From an uncultured Eggerthellaceae bacterium (GTDB taxonomy: Bacteria; Actinomycetota; Coriobacteriia; Coriobacteriales; Eggerthellaceae), in NCBI GenBank assembly GCA_910588905.1, contig CAJURZ010000004.1, positions 48,518 through 112,517 on the forward strand: a stretch of 64,000 nt of DNA. Direction: 5' to 3'. The notes beneath the pieces were generated by a model. The model saw nothing but the letters and a program-made list of their open reading frames with translations. It did no database searches and was not told where the DNA came from. Shown here one piece after another: positions 51,693-61,089 of this stretch. The translations under genes and the position numbers were made by a program. Positions within the stretch are counted from its first letter, which is position 1; the number at the start of each line of letters is the position of its first letter.

Positions 51693-52384
51693 CTCTTCCT
51701 CCTGAACCACTGCACGAAGAGGATGGATATGCTCATCCGCAGCATATAGGAGACGGACTTCGTGAAGTTCAGATAGCTCTCCCCTGCCGTACGGTCACGC
51801 ATCTCCACCTGTACTTCTTCCACCTTGGCTCCTCGTCGCATCACGAGCGCAAGTGTATCCGGCTCAGGGCCGTAATCGAGCTCATCTGCAAAGAGCGGGA
51901 TCATGGTGGCATCGAACAGGCGCATGCCCGATGTAGGGTCTGTTATCCGTTTACCTGTTGTGATGCGGATCATCGCCGTGATCAGCGCTGACCCTACCAT
52001 ACGCGCAGAGAGTGGGCGCTTCTTGTTCGTGAAGCGCGAACCGACAACGATGTTCGCCTCCGATCGCTCAGCGGCATCCACGAGCTGAGAGATGTACTCG
52101 GCCGAGTGCTGACCGTCGGCATCGAATTGCACAGCGTAATCATAGCCCTGGCGCTTGGCATGCTTCATCCCTGTCTGGAATCCACCCGCAAGCCCAAGGT
52201 TCACGGGCAGCGAAACCAACGGATAGCCCCGTTCCCTGCAAATGCGAGCCGTGGCATCCCGAGAACCGTCATCGATAACGATGTAATCCACATCCGGGGC
52301 ATTCCGATGAAGATCCTCAACGGTACCGATGATGTTCTCTTCCTCATTATAGGCGGGGATTATGGCGAGGACTCTCTTGGTCAT
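51689..52384 (-). CDS. Family 2 glycosyltransferase, DPM1/polyprenyl-phosphate type
   Basis: 231 residues from ATG 52384. VLAIIPAYNEEENIIGTVED, VIDDGSRDATARICRERG, FDADGQHSAEYI and SRFTNKKRPLSARMVGSALI are typical of enzymes that charge undecaprenyl phosphate with a sugar. The product may be the donor for the large membrane protein at 53658. Overlaps DUF2304 by 4 bases. Confidence 0.9.
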   Translation of the reverse strand: MTKRVLAIIPAYNEEENIIGTVEDLHRNAPDVDYIVIDDGSRDATARICRERGYPLVSLPVNLGLAGGFQTGMKHAKRQGYDYAVQFDADGQHSAEYISQLVDAAERSEANIVVGSRFTNKKRPLSARMVGSALITAMIRITTGKRITDPTSGMRLFDATMIPLFADELDYGPEPDTLALVMRRGAKVEEVQVEMRDRTAGESYLNFTKSVSYMLRMSISILFVQWFRRKR

Positions 52385-52436
52385 ACTGTCTAAGACATCT
52401 TTTCTTCTGCGTAGCGTATCTGGACGATATATTACA

Positions 52437-52455
52437 ATTCTAAACCAAAGGGCGC
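52437..52455 (-). promoter_or_regulatory. Promoter-like motif upstream of the DPM1-type gene, shared with thyX region
   Basis: ATTCTAAACCAAAGGGCGC on the plus strand, the same 18-mer as at 35235 plus one G. On the minus strand TAGAAT is a possible -10 about 53 bases before the 52384 start. Confidence 0.4.
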
Positions 52456-52491
52456 CTGTTCTGGTCGCTCGCACGCTTGCAAAGGAAGATC

Positions 52492-53643
52492 TTGGACGAA
52501 AGAGCCTGCATATGCATCTTCTCGGCACTCTATAAGCCGAGCACGGGAGGGGTTGAGATCTTCTCTGAGAACCTTGCAAAGACCCTTACCCGCTCAGGAT
52601 ACCGGGCCATCATAGTCACTTCGAATACCCATGACCTACCCAATAGGACAACGGAAGACGGGGTGGAGGTCATCCGCCTCCCCTGTCATTCGCTTATGGG
52701 TGGACGACTCCCCATCCCGAGGAAGGATCACACCTATGCACGCCTCTTAGAGGAGCTCTATGGGCAAGAGATAGATCATATCCTCATCAATACGAGGTTC
52801 TACCCCCACTCGCAAGAAGGTGCTGCATTCGCAGAGCGCAAGAACATCAAGCCGGTCTTACTGGATCACGGTTCTGCTTACCTCACCTTAGGAAATCCCG
52901 TTATCGACAGCATCCTGCACAGCTACGAACGTTTCATGACGCATCGGATCAAGCGACATGTCACAGACTTCTATGGGATCTCCCAAGCAAGCGTTCAGTG
53001 GCTGACCCATTTCGGTATCGCGGCTGAAGGAGTCATCACCAATGCTCTGGATGGCCACTCATTCACCGAAGCTGCTTCTCTAAGGGACTTTAAAACCGAA
53101 TTGGGCCTCCCCTCGGATTCTTTCTTGATCGCATTCACGGGAAGGCTCGTACCTGAGAAAGGTGTAGCAGAGCTCTTGGAGGCAGCAAGACTCCTCGAAG
53201 ACGAGCGAGATATCCACTTCCTCTTCGCAGGTGATGGCCCCTTGCTCGAAGATGTCGAAACGGCACCAGGCAACGTGCATGCGCTTGGGCGAATAGTGCG
53301 GTCCGATATCGCCGCACTGCTGTTGCAGGCTGATATCTTTTGCCTTCCCACACGTTCTGAAGGCTTCTCCACGTCGCTTTTAGAGGCGACGGTCTGTGGC
53401 TGCTCCCCTATCATCACGAATGTAGGCGGCGTGGCTGAGATGATTCCCAACGAGAGCTATGGCATCGTATTGCCTAACGCAGAGCCCCATACCCTAGCCT
53501 TAGCCATCTCGGAGCTCAAGGAAGACCCTGGACGACGAAGAGCCATGGCTGAAAAGGTGCAACGAAGAGCAACTAACGTATTCACCTGGAAGCGAACAGC
53601 CCAAACAGTCATGGAAGCATTCGAGCGCGCTGCTGTATCGTAA
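52492..53643 (+). CDS. Family 4 (group 1) glycosyltransferase
   Basis: 383 residues from a likely TTG at 52492 with AAGGA 5 bases before (TTG 52477 alternative). IFSALYKPSTGGVEIFSENL, IAFTGRLVPEKGVAELLEAA, FAGDGPLLEDVE and PTRSEGFSTSLLEATVCG are GT4 hallmarks. Divergent from the DPM1-type gene. Confidence 0.9.
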   Translation: MDERACICIFSALYKPSTGGVEIFSENLAKTLTRSGYRAIIVTSNTHDLPNRTTEDGVEVIRLPCHSLMGGRLPIPRKDHTYARLLEELYGQEIDHILINTRFYPHSQEGAAFAERKNIKPVLLDHGSAYLTLGNPVIDSILHSYERFMTHRIKRHVTDFYGISQASVQWLTHFGIAAEGVITNALDGHSFTEAASLRDFKTELGLPSDSFLIAFTGRLVPEKGVAELLEAARLLEDERDIHFLFAGDGPLLEDVETAPGNVHALGRIVRSDIAALLLQADIFCLPTRSEGFSTSLLEATVCGCSPIITNVGGVAEMIPNESYGIVLPNAEPHTLALAISELKEDPGRRRAMAEKVQRRATNVFTWKRTAQTVMEAFERAAVS

Positions 53644-53657
53644 GCAGATGAGCTGAC

Positions 53658-55730
53658 TCACCCCGCCCGTTGCACCTGATCCTGCGCCTGCATCTGCTGC
53701 GTCATCTCTTCTTCGGAAAGTATTCGATAGAGCTTCATATCCCCGTCAGAGAGCATCAATTCGAAACCGGGAGTATCCTCATTTATATCAAGAACACCTT
53801 TCCAGTTACTGTCTGAATAATCCCCCCACATCGCATGAAAAGGCTCGTGGCCTTGATCGAGCATCATAACGTACTTGACTCCAAGCTCATTCACCGCACG
53901 TCGTACGCTTTCGTTCGTAGTCATATCATCAAGGCTACGCTGGACAAGCCGCGTGGCAGCGTTACTACTGATACCTTCATCAGCCCACCGGTAATAGGTC
54001 TTCATACCAGAACTCTGATAGGCAAAGGCACTCCCATCTTTAGGGATATTGAATACGAGATCATCTCCTGTAATCTGGGCAGCCTTCTGAACAAAATCTC
54101 TTTCTTGGCCAGAGAACATAGAGCCGTCATCAGGAGCATCGATCCGGTATCCTCCTGAAATATACGCTCTTAGATATCCAATGGGTGTAATGACCTGCGT
54201 TTGGCCAACCCAAAATATAGGAGTCATGGCTAACGCAGCAACTATCCCAGACACGATGATCGTACCAGCGATAGCGCCCTTTTGAAGATGCATCTTAGAG
54301 AAAACCCACTGAAGCAGACCACCTAAGCCCAGCACAGCCAATAGATATGATCCCATCGAGTACATAGCCATAACGCGATGAGAGTCGGTATACCACCAAC
54401 CCGTCATATAATTCTTTAGCCGAAGGTTGGTACCTGCATCAACCACATACATAATGGCTAAAATACCCCAGAGAAGCACGATCCACCGAGTATCCGGTTT
54501 GCGCAATGCAAAGACGATTCCCAAAAACACCAACAAGGCAAGAAGGAACGCGTATGGACCCTGCGGGGATCCTTGGAGCAAAACATTCACGATCGCATCC
54601 GATACCGACATGGGAGCTGGCCACTTAAAACGTGTAAGCGCGTACAGGAACGGCAGCATATAACAGGTGATCAGAAAAAGAATCACGCCCAAGCAGAAGA
54701 GGCAAACGCGTAAAACCCTTTGCTGGGTTCCTGCAATCCCTCCATCCTTTGCAGGAAGATACCAGATCCTATGCATCAAATAGGGAACCGAAAAGAAAAG
54801 CCAAGTGAAACAGACGCTCGGTTGCGAAAAAAGAGACAGAGCAAAACTCATGAGAAGGATGACCCCGTATCTTACTCTCAAGTTCTTCGCCATATCAAAG
54901 CCGAATATCTTCAAAGTACAGGCAAGCATAGCAGGCACGAAGCAAAAGGCCAAAAGATTAGCCACGAGCCTTCCGTAGTACACGAATTCCCAGGGAAATG
55001 AAGCAAAAACCAATGCCAGGAATGCTCCTATCACCTGAAGTTCAATCCTGCTTTTGAACAAGGTGCGAATCAGGAATAAACAGCAGAGCGGGTAAATGAA
55101 GGAGCAGCAAAGAAATAATGCTACATTCGCCCCTGTATAACTGGTCACTCCACATATCGTTGAGATGGAGGCGCTTAATAGATGCCATGCGGCCGGATAA
55201 TATCCATCATTGTTGACGATATCATATTCATAATTTGCAGCAATCGAAGAGAAGTTCCCGCGCTCGATGAAGCTACGGATATACGCAAGGTGCGACTGAT
55301 CATCATACGTATAGGTTGTACTATCAGGTGTTGTAAGCGATCCAAGGAAAATGTAGCTTCCAACTGCAATGCCCACGATAATATAGAGCAAGAGCAACCA
55401 GGAATCCTGCCCCCATAAACGAGAAATACTGTTATCATCGCTGCCTTCATCACAGGTGCTCAAGGCTACACCTCGATACGCCAAGACCCCATTGCCGATC
55501 GCAGCCACAATGGCGATCACGCAAAAAGGAATGAAGAGCATCCATCCATCAGTCCAAATACCCAACTTCTCGTAAATGATAGCCAGCAAGGAATAAAATA
55601 ATAGCGATATGATAGGTGCGCAAGCCGCAGAGGCTATTCTCGAGAACCTGAGAACGCGTAGCACCACGTAAGCAGGAACATAAAGAAAAACGACCCCCAC
55701 CAGTGCTGCTAACCAGAACTCAGCCCACAT
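53658..55730 (-). CDS. Large polytopic membrane protein (DUF6541-like), possible GT-C glycosyltransferase
   Basis: 690 residues from ATG 55730 (GGGAG upstream). About 13-15 hydrophobic segments over residues 1-470, starting AEFWLAALVGVVFLYVPAYV, with an early extracytoplasmic loop (TPDSTTYTYDDQSHLAYIRS) carrying acidic residues as in GT-C enzymes, and a ~190-residue C-terminal extracytoplasmic domain (VFNIPKDGSAFAYQSSGMKT). By eye this gene is clearly more A+T-rich than its neighbours, suggesting separate acquisition. It would use a polyprenyl-phosphate sugar from the DPM1-type enzyme (inference). Confidence 0.7.
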   Translation of the reverse strand: MWAEFWLAALVGVVFLYVPAYVVLRVLRFSRIASAACAPIISLLFYSLLAIIYEKLGIWTDGWMLFIPFCVIAIVAAIGNGVLAYRGVALSTCDEGSDDNSISRLWGQDSWLLLLYIIVGIAVGSYIFLGSLTTPDSTTYTYDDQSHLAYIRSFIERGNFSSIAANYEYDIVNNDGYYPAAWHLLSASISTICGVTSYTGANVALFLCCSFIYPLCCLFLIRTLFKSRIELQVIGAFLALVFASFPWEFVYYGRLVANLLAFCFVPAMLACTLKIFGFDMAKNLRVRYGVILLMSFALSLFSQPSVCFTWLFFSVPYLMHRIWYLPAKDGGIAGTQQRVLRVCLFCLGVILFLITCYMLPFLYALTRFKWPAPMSVSDAIVNVLLQGSPQGPYAFLLALLVFLGIVFALRKPDTRWIVLLWGILAIMYVVDAGTNLRLKNYMTGWWYTDSHRVMAMYSMGSYLLAVLGLGGLLQWVFSKMHLQKGAIAGTIIVSGIVAALAMTPIFWVGQTQVITPIGYLRAYISGGYRIDAPDDGSMFSGQERDFVQKAAQITGDDLVFNIPKDGSAFAYQSSGMKTYYRWADEGISSNAATRLVQRSLDDMTTNESVRRAVNELGVKYVMMLDQGHEPFHAMWGDYSDSNWKGVLDINEDTPGFELMLSDGDMKLYRILSEEEMTQQMQAQDQVQRAG

Positions 55731-55756
55731 GCTCTCCCTTTCAGATCCTGCAAACT

Positions 55757-57685
55757 TTAATGCAGCATTTCCCCCAAGTGCTGCTGCCAATATTCTACGC
55801 TAGTCAACTTTGAAAGAGCTTCTTGGTACGCCAGCGCAATCTCACTGCCTTTGGCTTTATGCTCCGCTCTCACTTGAGCCCATCGTCTGCGAATCCGCCG
55901 CCAGCGATTCCTGTCCATCACACGCACGTGAGCATTCTGACATTCGCGATCACAAGCCACGAGGATACGCTTAGCTACCTGATCGGGCGACAGCACGGTA
56001 TAGCCCCCATAATAGGCTGTTGCTGCTTCATCCTTTATCAAAGCATCTGGAAGAAGGTGTCTATCGTAGGGAACAGACCGCCAAAGGCGCAGCAATGGAC
56101 CTGCGGCTTGGTCATCCCGCACAAGATCCATGTCAGGAGTGAATCCTAGAATGGGTTCAGCGAGGTCCGGATACTTTATAGCACCATCTGAGAGCGCCTG
56201 GGCCAAAGGTACAAGCTTCTCAGCCTTAGCATTGTTCGCCTTGAGCACCGCTTCCCCGCTCACCTCCATGAGCCACTCAGGGCCCTTTAGGTAGTCCTCC
56301 AAGCCTGCAACGATGAGTTCCGCCGTCTCATAGGCCATGGAGCGTAGATACAGCCGGAGCGTACGATCAGCCCGCGCCAAGAACAATGTCTCATTCGAAA
56401 TCCCGTGCAGGGCATTCATTATCATGTAGTTACGGACATACTGGTAGCAATCCACCGGAGCCCGGAACTTCTGAGTGAATGAAGCATGCCAGACGCAAAT
56501 ACCATTCATGGTCATGTACGTAGGTTGGGTGCGTATGCCATATTCAACATCATCGCAACGCACGAACAGTGGAAGCGGAAAGCCGTTCTTGCACACCGCA
56601 GAGAGCGGGATACAGGAATACCACCAGGCTCCATAAGATTGCGACACCTCAACATCGATGATCTCATTCATAACTACATCAGGCAGTGCATCCATGAACA
56701 GATCGCCTTTAAGTCGGCGATACACGCCATCTGAACGCACATGAGAGACATCCTCGAACTGTTTCTGCGGATGCTCCATTTCCAGCATTGCCCCATTGAT
56801 GAACGCATTCGCATACTCATCGGTCGCCAAAGACAGTAGATTGTACGTTCGTATGATGCTCTCAGGGGAAATGCGGACATCATCATCCATGAGCAGAACA
56901 TGGGTGAAGGGTTCATCGGCTTCTAGGGCCGCCATCATTCCCCGGGCGAACCCAGCAGACCCACCTTCGTTAGCGTTAGGGATCACGGTGACATGCTCGC
57001 CCGAGAGAGCACCCGCATCCAGTGTACGCCCATTGTCCACCACGAAGAGGTGAAGCGCATCAGCCACGGCATCATCAGACCCCAGAACATTACGCCGGAT
57101 CATTTCGATGTTCGGAAGGATATACTTCTCGTTCTTGAACGTAGTGGTGGCAATGGCGATACGAACATCCCGCACCCGGTCAGTAGCAACACTCGTGAAC
57201 CACGAAGCATTTCGCACCGCTGTCGCTCCTTTGGAGGCAAGAGCGAATCCCACGAGCGTCATCCCCTCCAGTGATACATCCAACTCTATGACCTTGTAAT
57301 CCATAGAGCCCTCAAAACGCTCAGGGACCATCAGCTGTCGCGGGTGCACCTCGGCCTTGATGAGAGAAGCCGACCCTACTTGATCGATACCTGGTGCCTC
57401 CCTAGGGTTGAGAGAGTCCTCTTCTACACCTATGAACAGGATATCGCAGGCATCCCCCACGAGCTCCAAATGCAAGCGAACGCTTTCGACTGCAGCATAT
57501 CTGCGCCATTTCTCCGCTGAAAGGGCATTGAAGTAAGTGAGGAAGTCTATACGTCCCTCGAAAGCCAGAGACTGGTCTACCTCTTGGAAGTCCACTGCCC
57601 CCGAAGTCCGATAGAGCATCTGTGGATAGCGCCTCAGATGTTCGGGCAACTGAAGCAATACATTCGCAAGCTTGAACTGGACCAT
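55757..57685 (-). CDS. GlfT2-like family 2 glycosyltransferase
   Basis: 642 residues from ATG 57685 (GAGGAG upstream), close to the ~637 of mycobacterial GlfT2. N-terminal beta-rich domain (about 1-150), GT-A domain about 160-400 with IAIATTTFKNEKYILPNIEM, PNANEGGSAGFARGM and LLMDDDVRISPES, then FVRCDDVEYGIRT and WHASFTQKF, and a helical C-terminus. GlfT2 polymerises galactofuranose; no glf mutase is in the window, so rhamnose or another donor is possible. Two bases after the 57688 gene stop. Confidence 0.85.
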   Translation of the reverse strand: MVQFKLANVLLQLPEHLRRYPQMLYRTSGAVDFQEVDQSLAFEGRIDFLTYFNALSAEKWRRYAAVESVRLHLELVGDACDILFIGVEEDSLNPREAPGIDQVGSASLIKAEVHPRQLMVPERFEGSMDYKVIELDVSLEGMTLVGFALASKGATAVRNASWFTSVATDRVRDVRIAIATTTFKNEKYILPNIEMIRRNVLGSDDAVADALHLFVVDNGRTLDAGALSGEHVTVIPNANEGGSAGFARGMMAALEADEPFTHVLLMDDDVRISPESIIRTYNLLSLATDEYANAFINGAMLEMEHPQKQFEDVSHVRSDGVYRRLKGDLFMDALPDVVMNEIIDVEVSQSYGAWWYSCIPLSAVCKNGFPLPLFVRCDDVEYGIRTQPTYMTMNGICVWHASFTQKFRAPVDCYQYVRNYMIMNALHGISNETLFLARADRTLRLYLRSMAYETAELIVAGLEDYLKGPEWLMEVSGEAVLKANNAKAEKLVPLAQALSDGAIKYPDLAEPILGFTPDMDLVRDDQAAGPLLRLWRSVPYDRHLLPDALIKDEAATAYYGGYTVLSPDQVAKRILVACDRECQNAHVRVMDRNRWRRIRRRWAQVRAEHKAKGSEIALAYQEALSKLTSVEYWQQHLGEMLH

Positions 57686-57687
57686 CG

Positions 57688-59466
57688 TCACTCCTCGCAC
57701 ACCCCAGCAATTTGGAAATAGCTTGATGCTTGATCAAGATTACCATTGAAGTACGGATCGCCAGCTTCGCGAACATTTGGCCATTTCTCATCAAAGAGAA
57801 TGCAGTCGTCATCCGTATAATCTGGCGCATTCATTGCATTATTGTAGCGGTCATGAGCGCACGCATCCGCTGTCACCAGCTCTACGGTGCATATCTGAGC
57901 AGTGCTCAGACCTTCTACCCTTGCACGCTGGCAGAGATCCACGGCTCCGATCTCAGCATTGAAACGCTCATCGAAGGCACCTAGTCTGTTAAAAAGCTCT
58001 CGAGAAATGGTCATGCCCTGCCAGCCGCATGCGCTATTCTCTTGAAAAGCGAGCAAGCCACACTGGTATCCCGGAAAATCTTTAGGATAACCCCGATAGA
58101 GCGGCATGATGCGATCAGCTGTAAGGGCAACGCCGTAGCCTTTGACCGCAGAATCCGCATAGAGCGTTTTGGGTGCTACAACGCCGATCCATTCGCGACT
58201 TGCTGCAAGGACCAACTGCTCTAAAGGCGCTTCTCCATACATGCGGCAGCCTGCATCCATGAAGATGAGATACGAGCCCTGCGCCCTCTCTGCGCCTTGA
58301 TTCAATCGTGCGAAAAGCCCACTTACCTTCGATGTCTCGATGAATGATACATCGAGGCTTCTGGTAGAGATGGCTTGTGAGCCCCTCCCCGTGAAGATAA
58401 TCTCAGCATCAGTCGTAGACACCGCTCTTTCCAAGTCTCTAAGGAATCCCTTGATCGATGTTGCGTCAGGCACATCTACGATGATCGATATCTTTTTAGT
58501 CAAAGACTCGACAGCTCTCAAATCGAAAAGATTGTCGATCTCCGTCGGGATGAGGCAGGCGGAACGCCAATAACGATCAGCAATGAGCTCCAAGCACTTT
58601 CGATATGCCACCTTACCGTAGGGCTTCGCATCAGGATTAGTAGCTGTGGAACCTTCGCTGATACGCCAATGATAGAGCACCTTAGGAATATGGTGGGGTT
58701 GTCCGCCTTCTGCAATCGCATCGATGATCAGCTTGAAATCCTGCGCACCATCAAAACTTGCATCAGGCATCCCCCTCGCCTCCAAGGAACTCCGTCTGAA
58801 GCAGAGCATGTGCAGGATGTAATTCTTGCATGATAGGAGTGAAAGGGAGAACGCAGGCTTGAACAGCGGATGCTCGTAGCGCGGATGCCTTGAACCATCC
58901 GCAGCTTCTTCCGTCTGAAACATATCCTCATCGCAATAGTAGAATGATGCCCCTGGTACCTCCCGAATAGCCTGGGCATATTCAAAGAGCGCATGTGGTT
59001 CGATGGTGTCATCATGATCCAGTAGGACTACGTGATCACCCGCTGCGGCCGCAACACCCGCAGCGGTATTACCTGCTATGCCCCGATTCTCCTCAAGAAC
59101 GACCACCTTCACACGCTCATCCATCTCCTGATAGATCATAAGCGCCGACCCCAAAGCAGCATCCTGAGGAGATCCATTGACCAAGATCAACTCGAACTGG
59201 TCATAAGTCTGCAGCAGAACAGATTCAACGAGATCCTCTAAGTAATCAAGAGGTGTGAGATAGAGAGGGACAACGATACTGAAAAAGACTCCTAGGTATT
59301 CGCCACCACTACATTGCGCGTCTAACACCTTGCGAGTCGGCCGAACACGCTCAAGCCACTGAGAATAGCGTGAATCCGTCCATGCATCAATGGGAAAGGG
59401 AGCTAGATTGAATGACTGAGATAGAACCTGTCGTTTCAAACGTCGAAGCGCATTGCCGATATCCAT
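57688..59466 (-). CDS. Family 2 glycosyltransferase with a second, degenerate GT-like region
   Basis: 592 residues. First GT-A module about 60-300: FFSIVVPLYLTPLDYLEDLV, LILVNGSPQDA, VVLLDHDDTIEP and SFYYCDEDMF. Second region about 320-560 (KISIIVDVPDATSIKGFLRD, YLIFMDAGCRMYGEAPLEQL, GAFDERFNAEIGAVDLCQRA) keeps the fold outline but its DxD is replaced by DAG, so it may be inactive or bind acceptor. Similar two-module proteins make rhamnan-type polymers. Start abuts the rmlC stop. Confidence 0.85.
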   Translation of the reverse strand: MDIGNALRRLKRQVLSQSFNLAPFPIDAWTDSRYSQWLERVRPTRKVLDAQCSGGEYLGVFFSIVVPLYLTPLDYLEDLVESVLLQTYDQFELILVNGSPQDAALGSALMIYQEMDERVKVVVLEENRGIAGNTAAGVAAAAGDHVVLLDHDDTIEPHALFEYAQAIREVPGASFYYCDEDMFQTEEAADGSRHPRYEHPLFKPAFSLSLLSCKNYILHMLCFRRSSLEARGMPDASFDGAQDFKLIIDAIAEGGQPHHIPKVLYHWRISEGSTATNPDAKPYGKVAYRKCLELIADRYWRSACLIPTEIDNLFDLRAVESLTKKISIIVDVPDATSIKGFLRDLERAVSTTDAEIIFTGRGSQAISTRSLDVSFIETSKVSGLFARLNQGAERAQGSYLIFMDAGCRMYGEAPLEQLVLAASREWIGVVAPKTLYADSAVKGYGVALTADRIMPLYRGYPKDFPGYQCGLLAFQENSACGWQGMTISRELFNRLGAFDERFNAEIGAVDLCQRARVEGLSTAQICTVELVTADACAHDRYNNAMNAPDYTDDDCILFDEKWPNVREAGDPYFNGNLDQASSYFQIAGVCEE

Positions 59467-60054
59467 CTACTGCACCTTGAAGGGTACATGGACTTTATCC
59501 TTGTCGCTTAGGATCACTTTCGAAGCATCGAAGACTGTCTCCCCCTCCAAGGCAGGCCACTCAATACCAATAGCAGGGTCATCCCACATGAGACCGCCTT
59601 CATCATTGGGATGATAGATATCATCGCATTTATAGCAGAACTCCGCTGTCTCTGAGAGTACGAGGAACCCATGGGCAAACCCGCGTGGGATGAAGAACTG
59701 ACGCTTGTTCTCAGCGGAAAGAATGACCCCTTCCCATTTGCCATAGGTAGGGCTTCCGTCTCGAAGATCGACAGCTACATCGAACACAGTGCCCTTGACC
59801 ACCCGAACGAGCTTGCTTTGCGGATGCTTGATCTGGAAATGAAGACCGCGCAGCACCCCTTTTGTGCTCGAAGATTGATTGTCTTGGATGAAATCAACAT
59901 CTATCCCACCGATTACGAAATCCGGCTTCTTGTAGGTTTCCATGAAATAGCCGCGGTCGTCACCGTAGGCTTTAACATCAACGATGATCACTCCCGCAAT
60001 GGACGTCTCTGTGAACGTGAAGTTTCCCGAGACTATCTGATCGCCCGCTGCCAT
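59467..60054 (-). CDS. rmlC: dTDP-4-dehydrorhamnose 3,5-epimerase
   Basis: 195 residues from ATG 60054 (AGGAGG, 4 bases). Cupin enzyme with DDRGYFMETYKKPDF, FIQDNQSSSTKGVLRGLHFQ (catalytic His) and FIPRGFAHGFLVLSE. Third step of dTDP-L-rhamnose synthesis. Nine bases after rmlB. Confidence 0.95.
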   Translation of the reverse strand: MAAGDQIVSGNFTFTETSIAGVIIVDVKAYGDDRGYFMETYKKPDFVIGGIDVDFIQDNQSSSTKGVLRGLHFQIKHPQSKLVRVVKGTVFDVAVDLRDGSPTYGKWEGVILSAENKRQFFIPRGFAHGFLVLSETAEFCYKCDDIYHPNDEGGLMWDDPAIGIEWPALEGETVFDASKVILSDKDKVHVPFKVQ

Positions 60055-60062
60055 CGAACCTC

Positions 60063-61082
60063 CTACTGACCCTGAGCTGAGTACTTCGCCTCTACGGCCT
60101 CTTTGGCACCCTTCCACCAGGCCTCGTTCTGAGCATACCAAGCAATGGTATCATCCAGACCCTCAGAGAAATCCGTATGTTGCGGTTGCCAGCCCAACTC
60201 CCGACGCAGCTTCGAAGCGTCAATGGCATAGCGCCTATCATGGCCTGGCCTATCCCGCACCCAATCGAAATCATCGGACTGCTTCCCCATGCGCTCGAGA
60301 ATGGCCCGCAAGACGTCGATGTTGTTCCTTTCCCCGTCAGCGCCGATAAGATAGGTCTCACCCAAACGGCCTCGCGTCAAGATCTCCCAAACCGCGCTGG
60401 AATGGTCTTCTGTATGGATCCAATCTCGCACATTCTTGCCGTCCCCGTAGAGCTTCGGGCGAATCCCACAGAGGATGTTCGTGATCTGGCGCGGGATGAA
60501 CTTCTCGATGTGTTGGCGAGGGCCGTAGTTATTGGAGCAATTGGAAATAGTAGCGGCCACCCCATAGGTCCTATACCACGCACGCACTAACATATCAGAG
60601 GATGCCTTGGTAGAGCTATAGGGACTCGAAGGGTGATAAGGCGTCTCTTCAGTGAAGCGTACTGGATCATCAAGTGCCAGGTCCCCGTAGACCTCGTCTG
60701 TAGAGATGTGGTGAAAGCGCGTACCATATTTACGGGTTGCCTCAAGCAACTGAAAAGTACCCTCAACGTTGGTGCGTACGAACGGTGCTGGATCGGAAAT
60801 GGAATTGTCGTTATGGGATTCGGCGGCGAAATGCACGATGGCATCCGTATCGGGAACGATCCCGTCCAGTAACGCTGCATCGCAGATATCCCCATGCACG
60901 AACGTCATGCGGTCCTGTGAGATGCCTGCCAAATTCTCCTTGTTACCAGCGTAGGTCAATGCATCAAGTACCGTCACGTGGACATCCGGTTGATTATCCA
61001 CCACCCAATGGACGAAATTACTTCCGATAAAGCCGGCACCACCGGTCACAATGATATGCTTTGGTTCGAATGAATCAGTCAT
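60063..61082 (-). CDS. rmlB: dTDP-glucose 4,6-dehydratase
   Basis: 339 residues from ATG 61082 (GAGG upstream). IIVTGGAGFIGSNFVHWVVD, HFAAESHNDNSISDP, HISTDEVYGDL and YSSTKASSDMLVRAWYRTYG (YxxxK) identify RmlB of the extended SDR family. Second step of dTDP-L-rhamnose synthesis. Confidence 0.96.
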   Translation of the reverse strand: MTDSFEPKHIIVTGGAGFIGSNFVHWVVDNQPDVHVTVLDALTYAGNKENLAGISQDRMTFVHGDICDAALLDGIVPDTDAIVHFAAESHNDNSISDPAPFVRTNVEGTFQLLEATRKYGTRFHHISTDEVYGDLALDDPVRFTEETPYHPSSPYSSTKASSDMLVRAWYRTYGVAATISNCSNNYGPRQHIEKFIPRQITNILCGIRPKLYGDGKNVRDWIHTEDHSSAVWEILTRGRLGETYLIGADGERNNIDVLRAILERMGKQSDDFDWVRDRPGHDRRYAIDASKLRRELGWQPQHTDFSEGLDDTIAWYAQNEAWWKGAKEAVEAKYSAQGQ

Positions 61083-61089
61083 GAATGCC

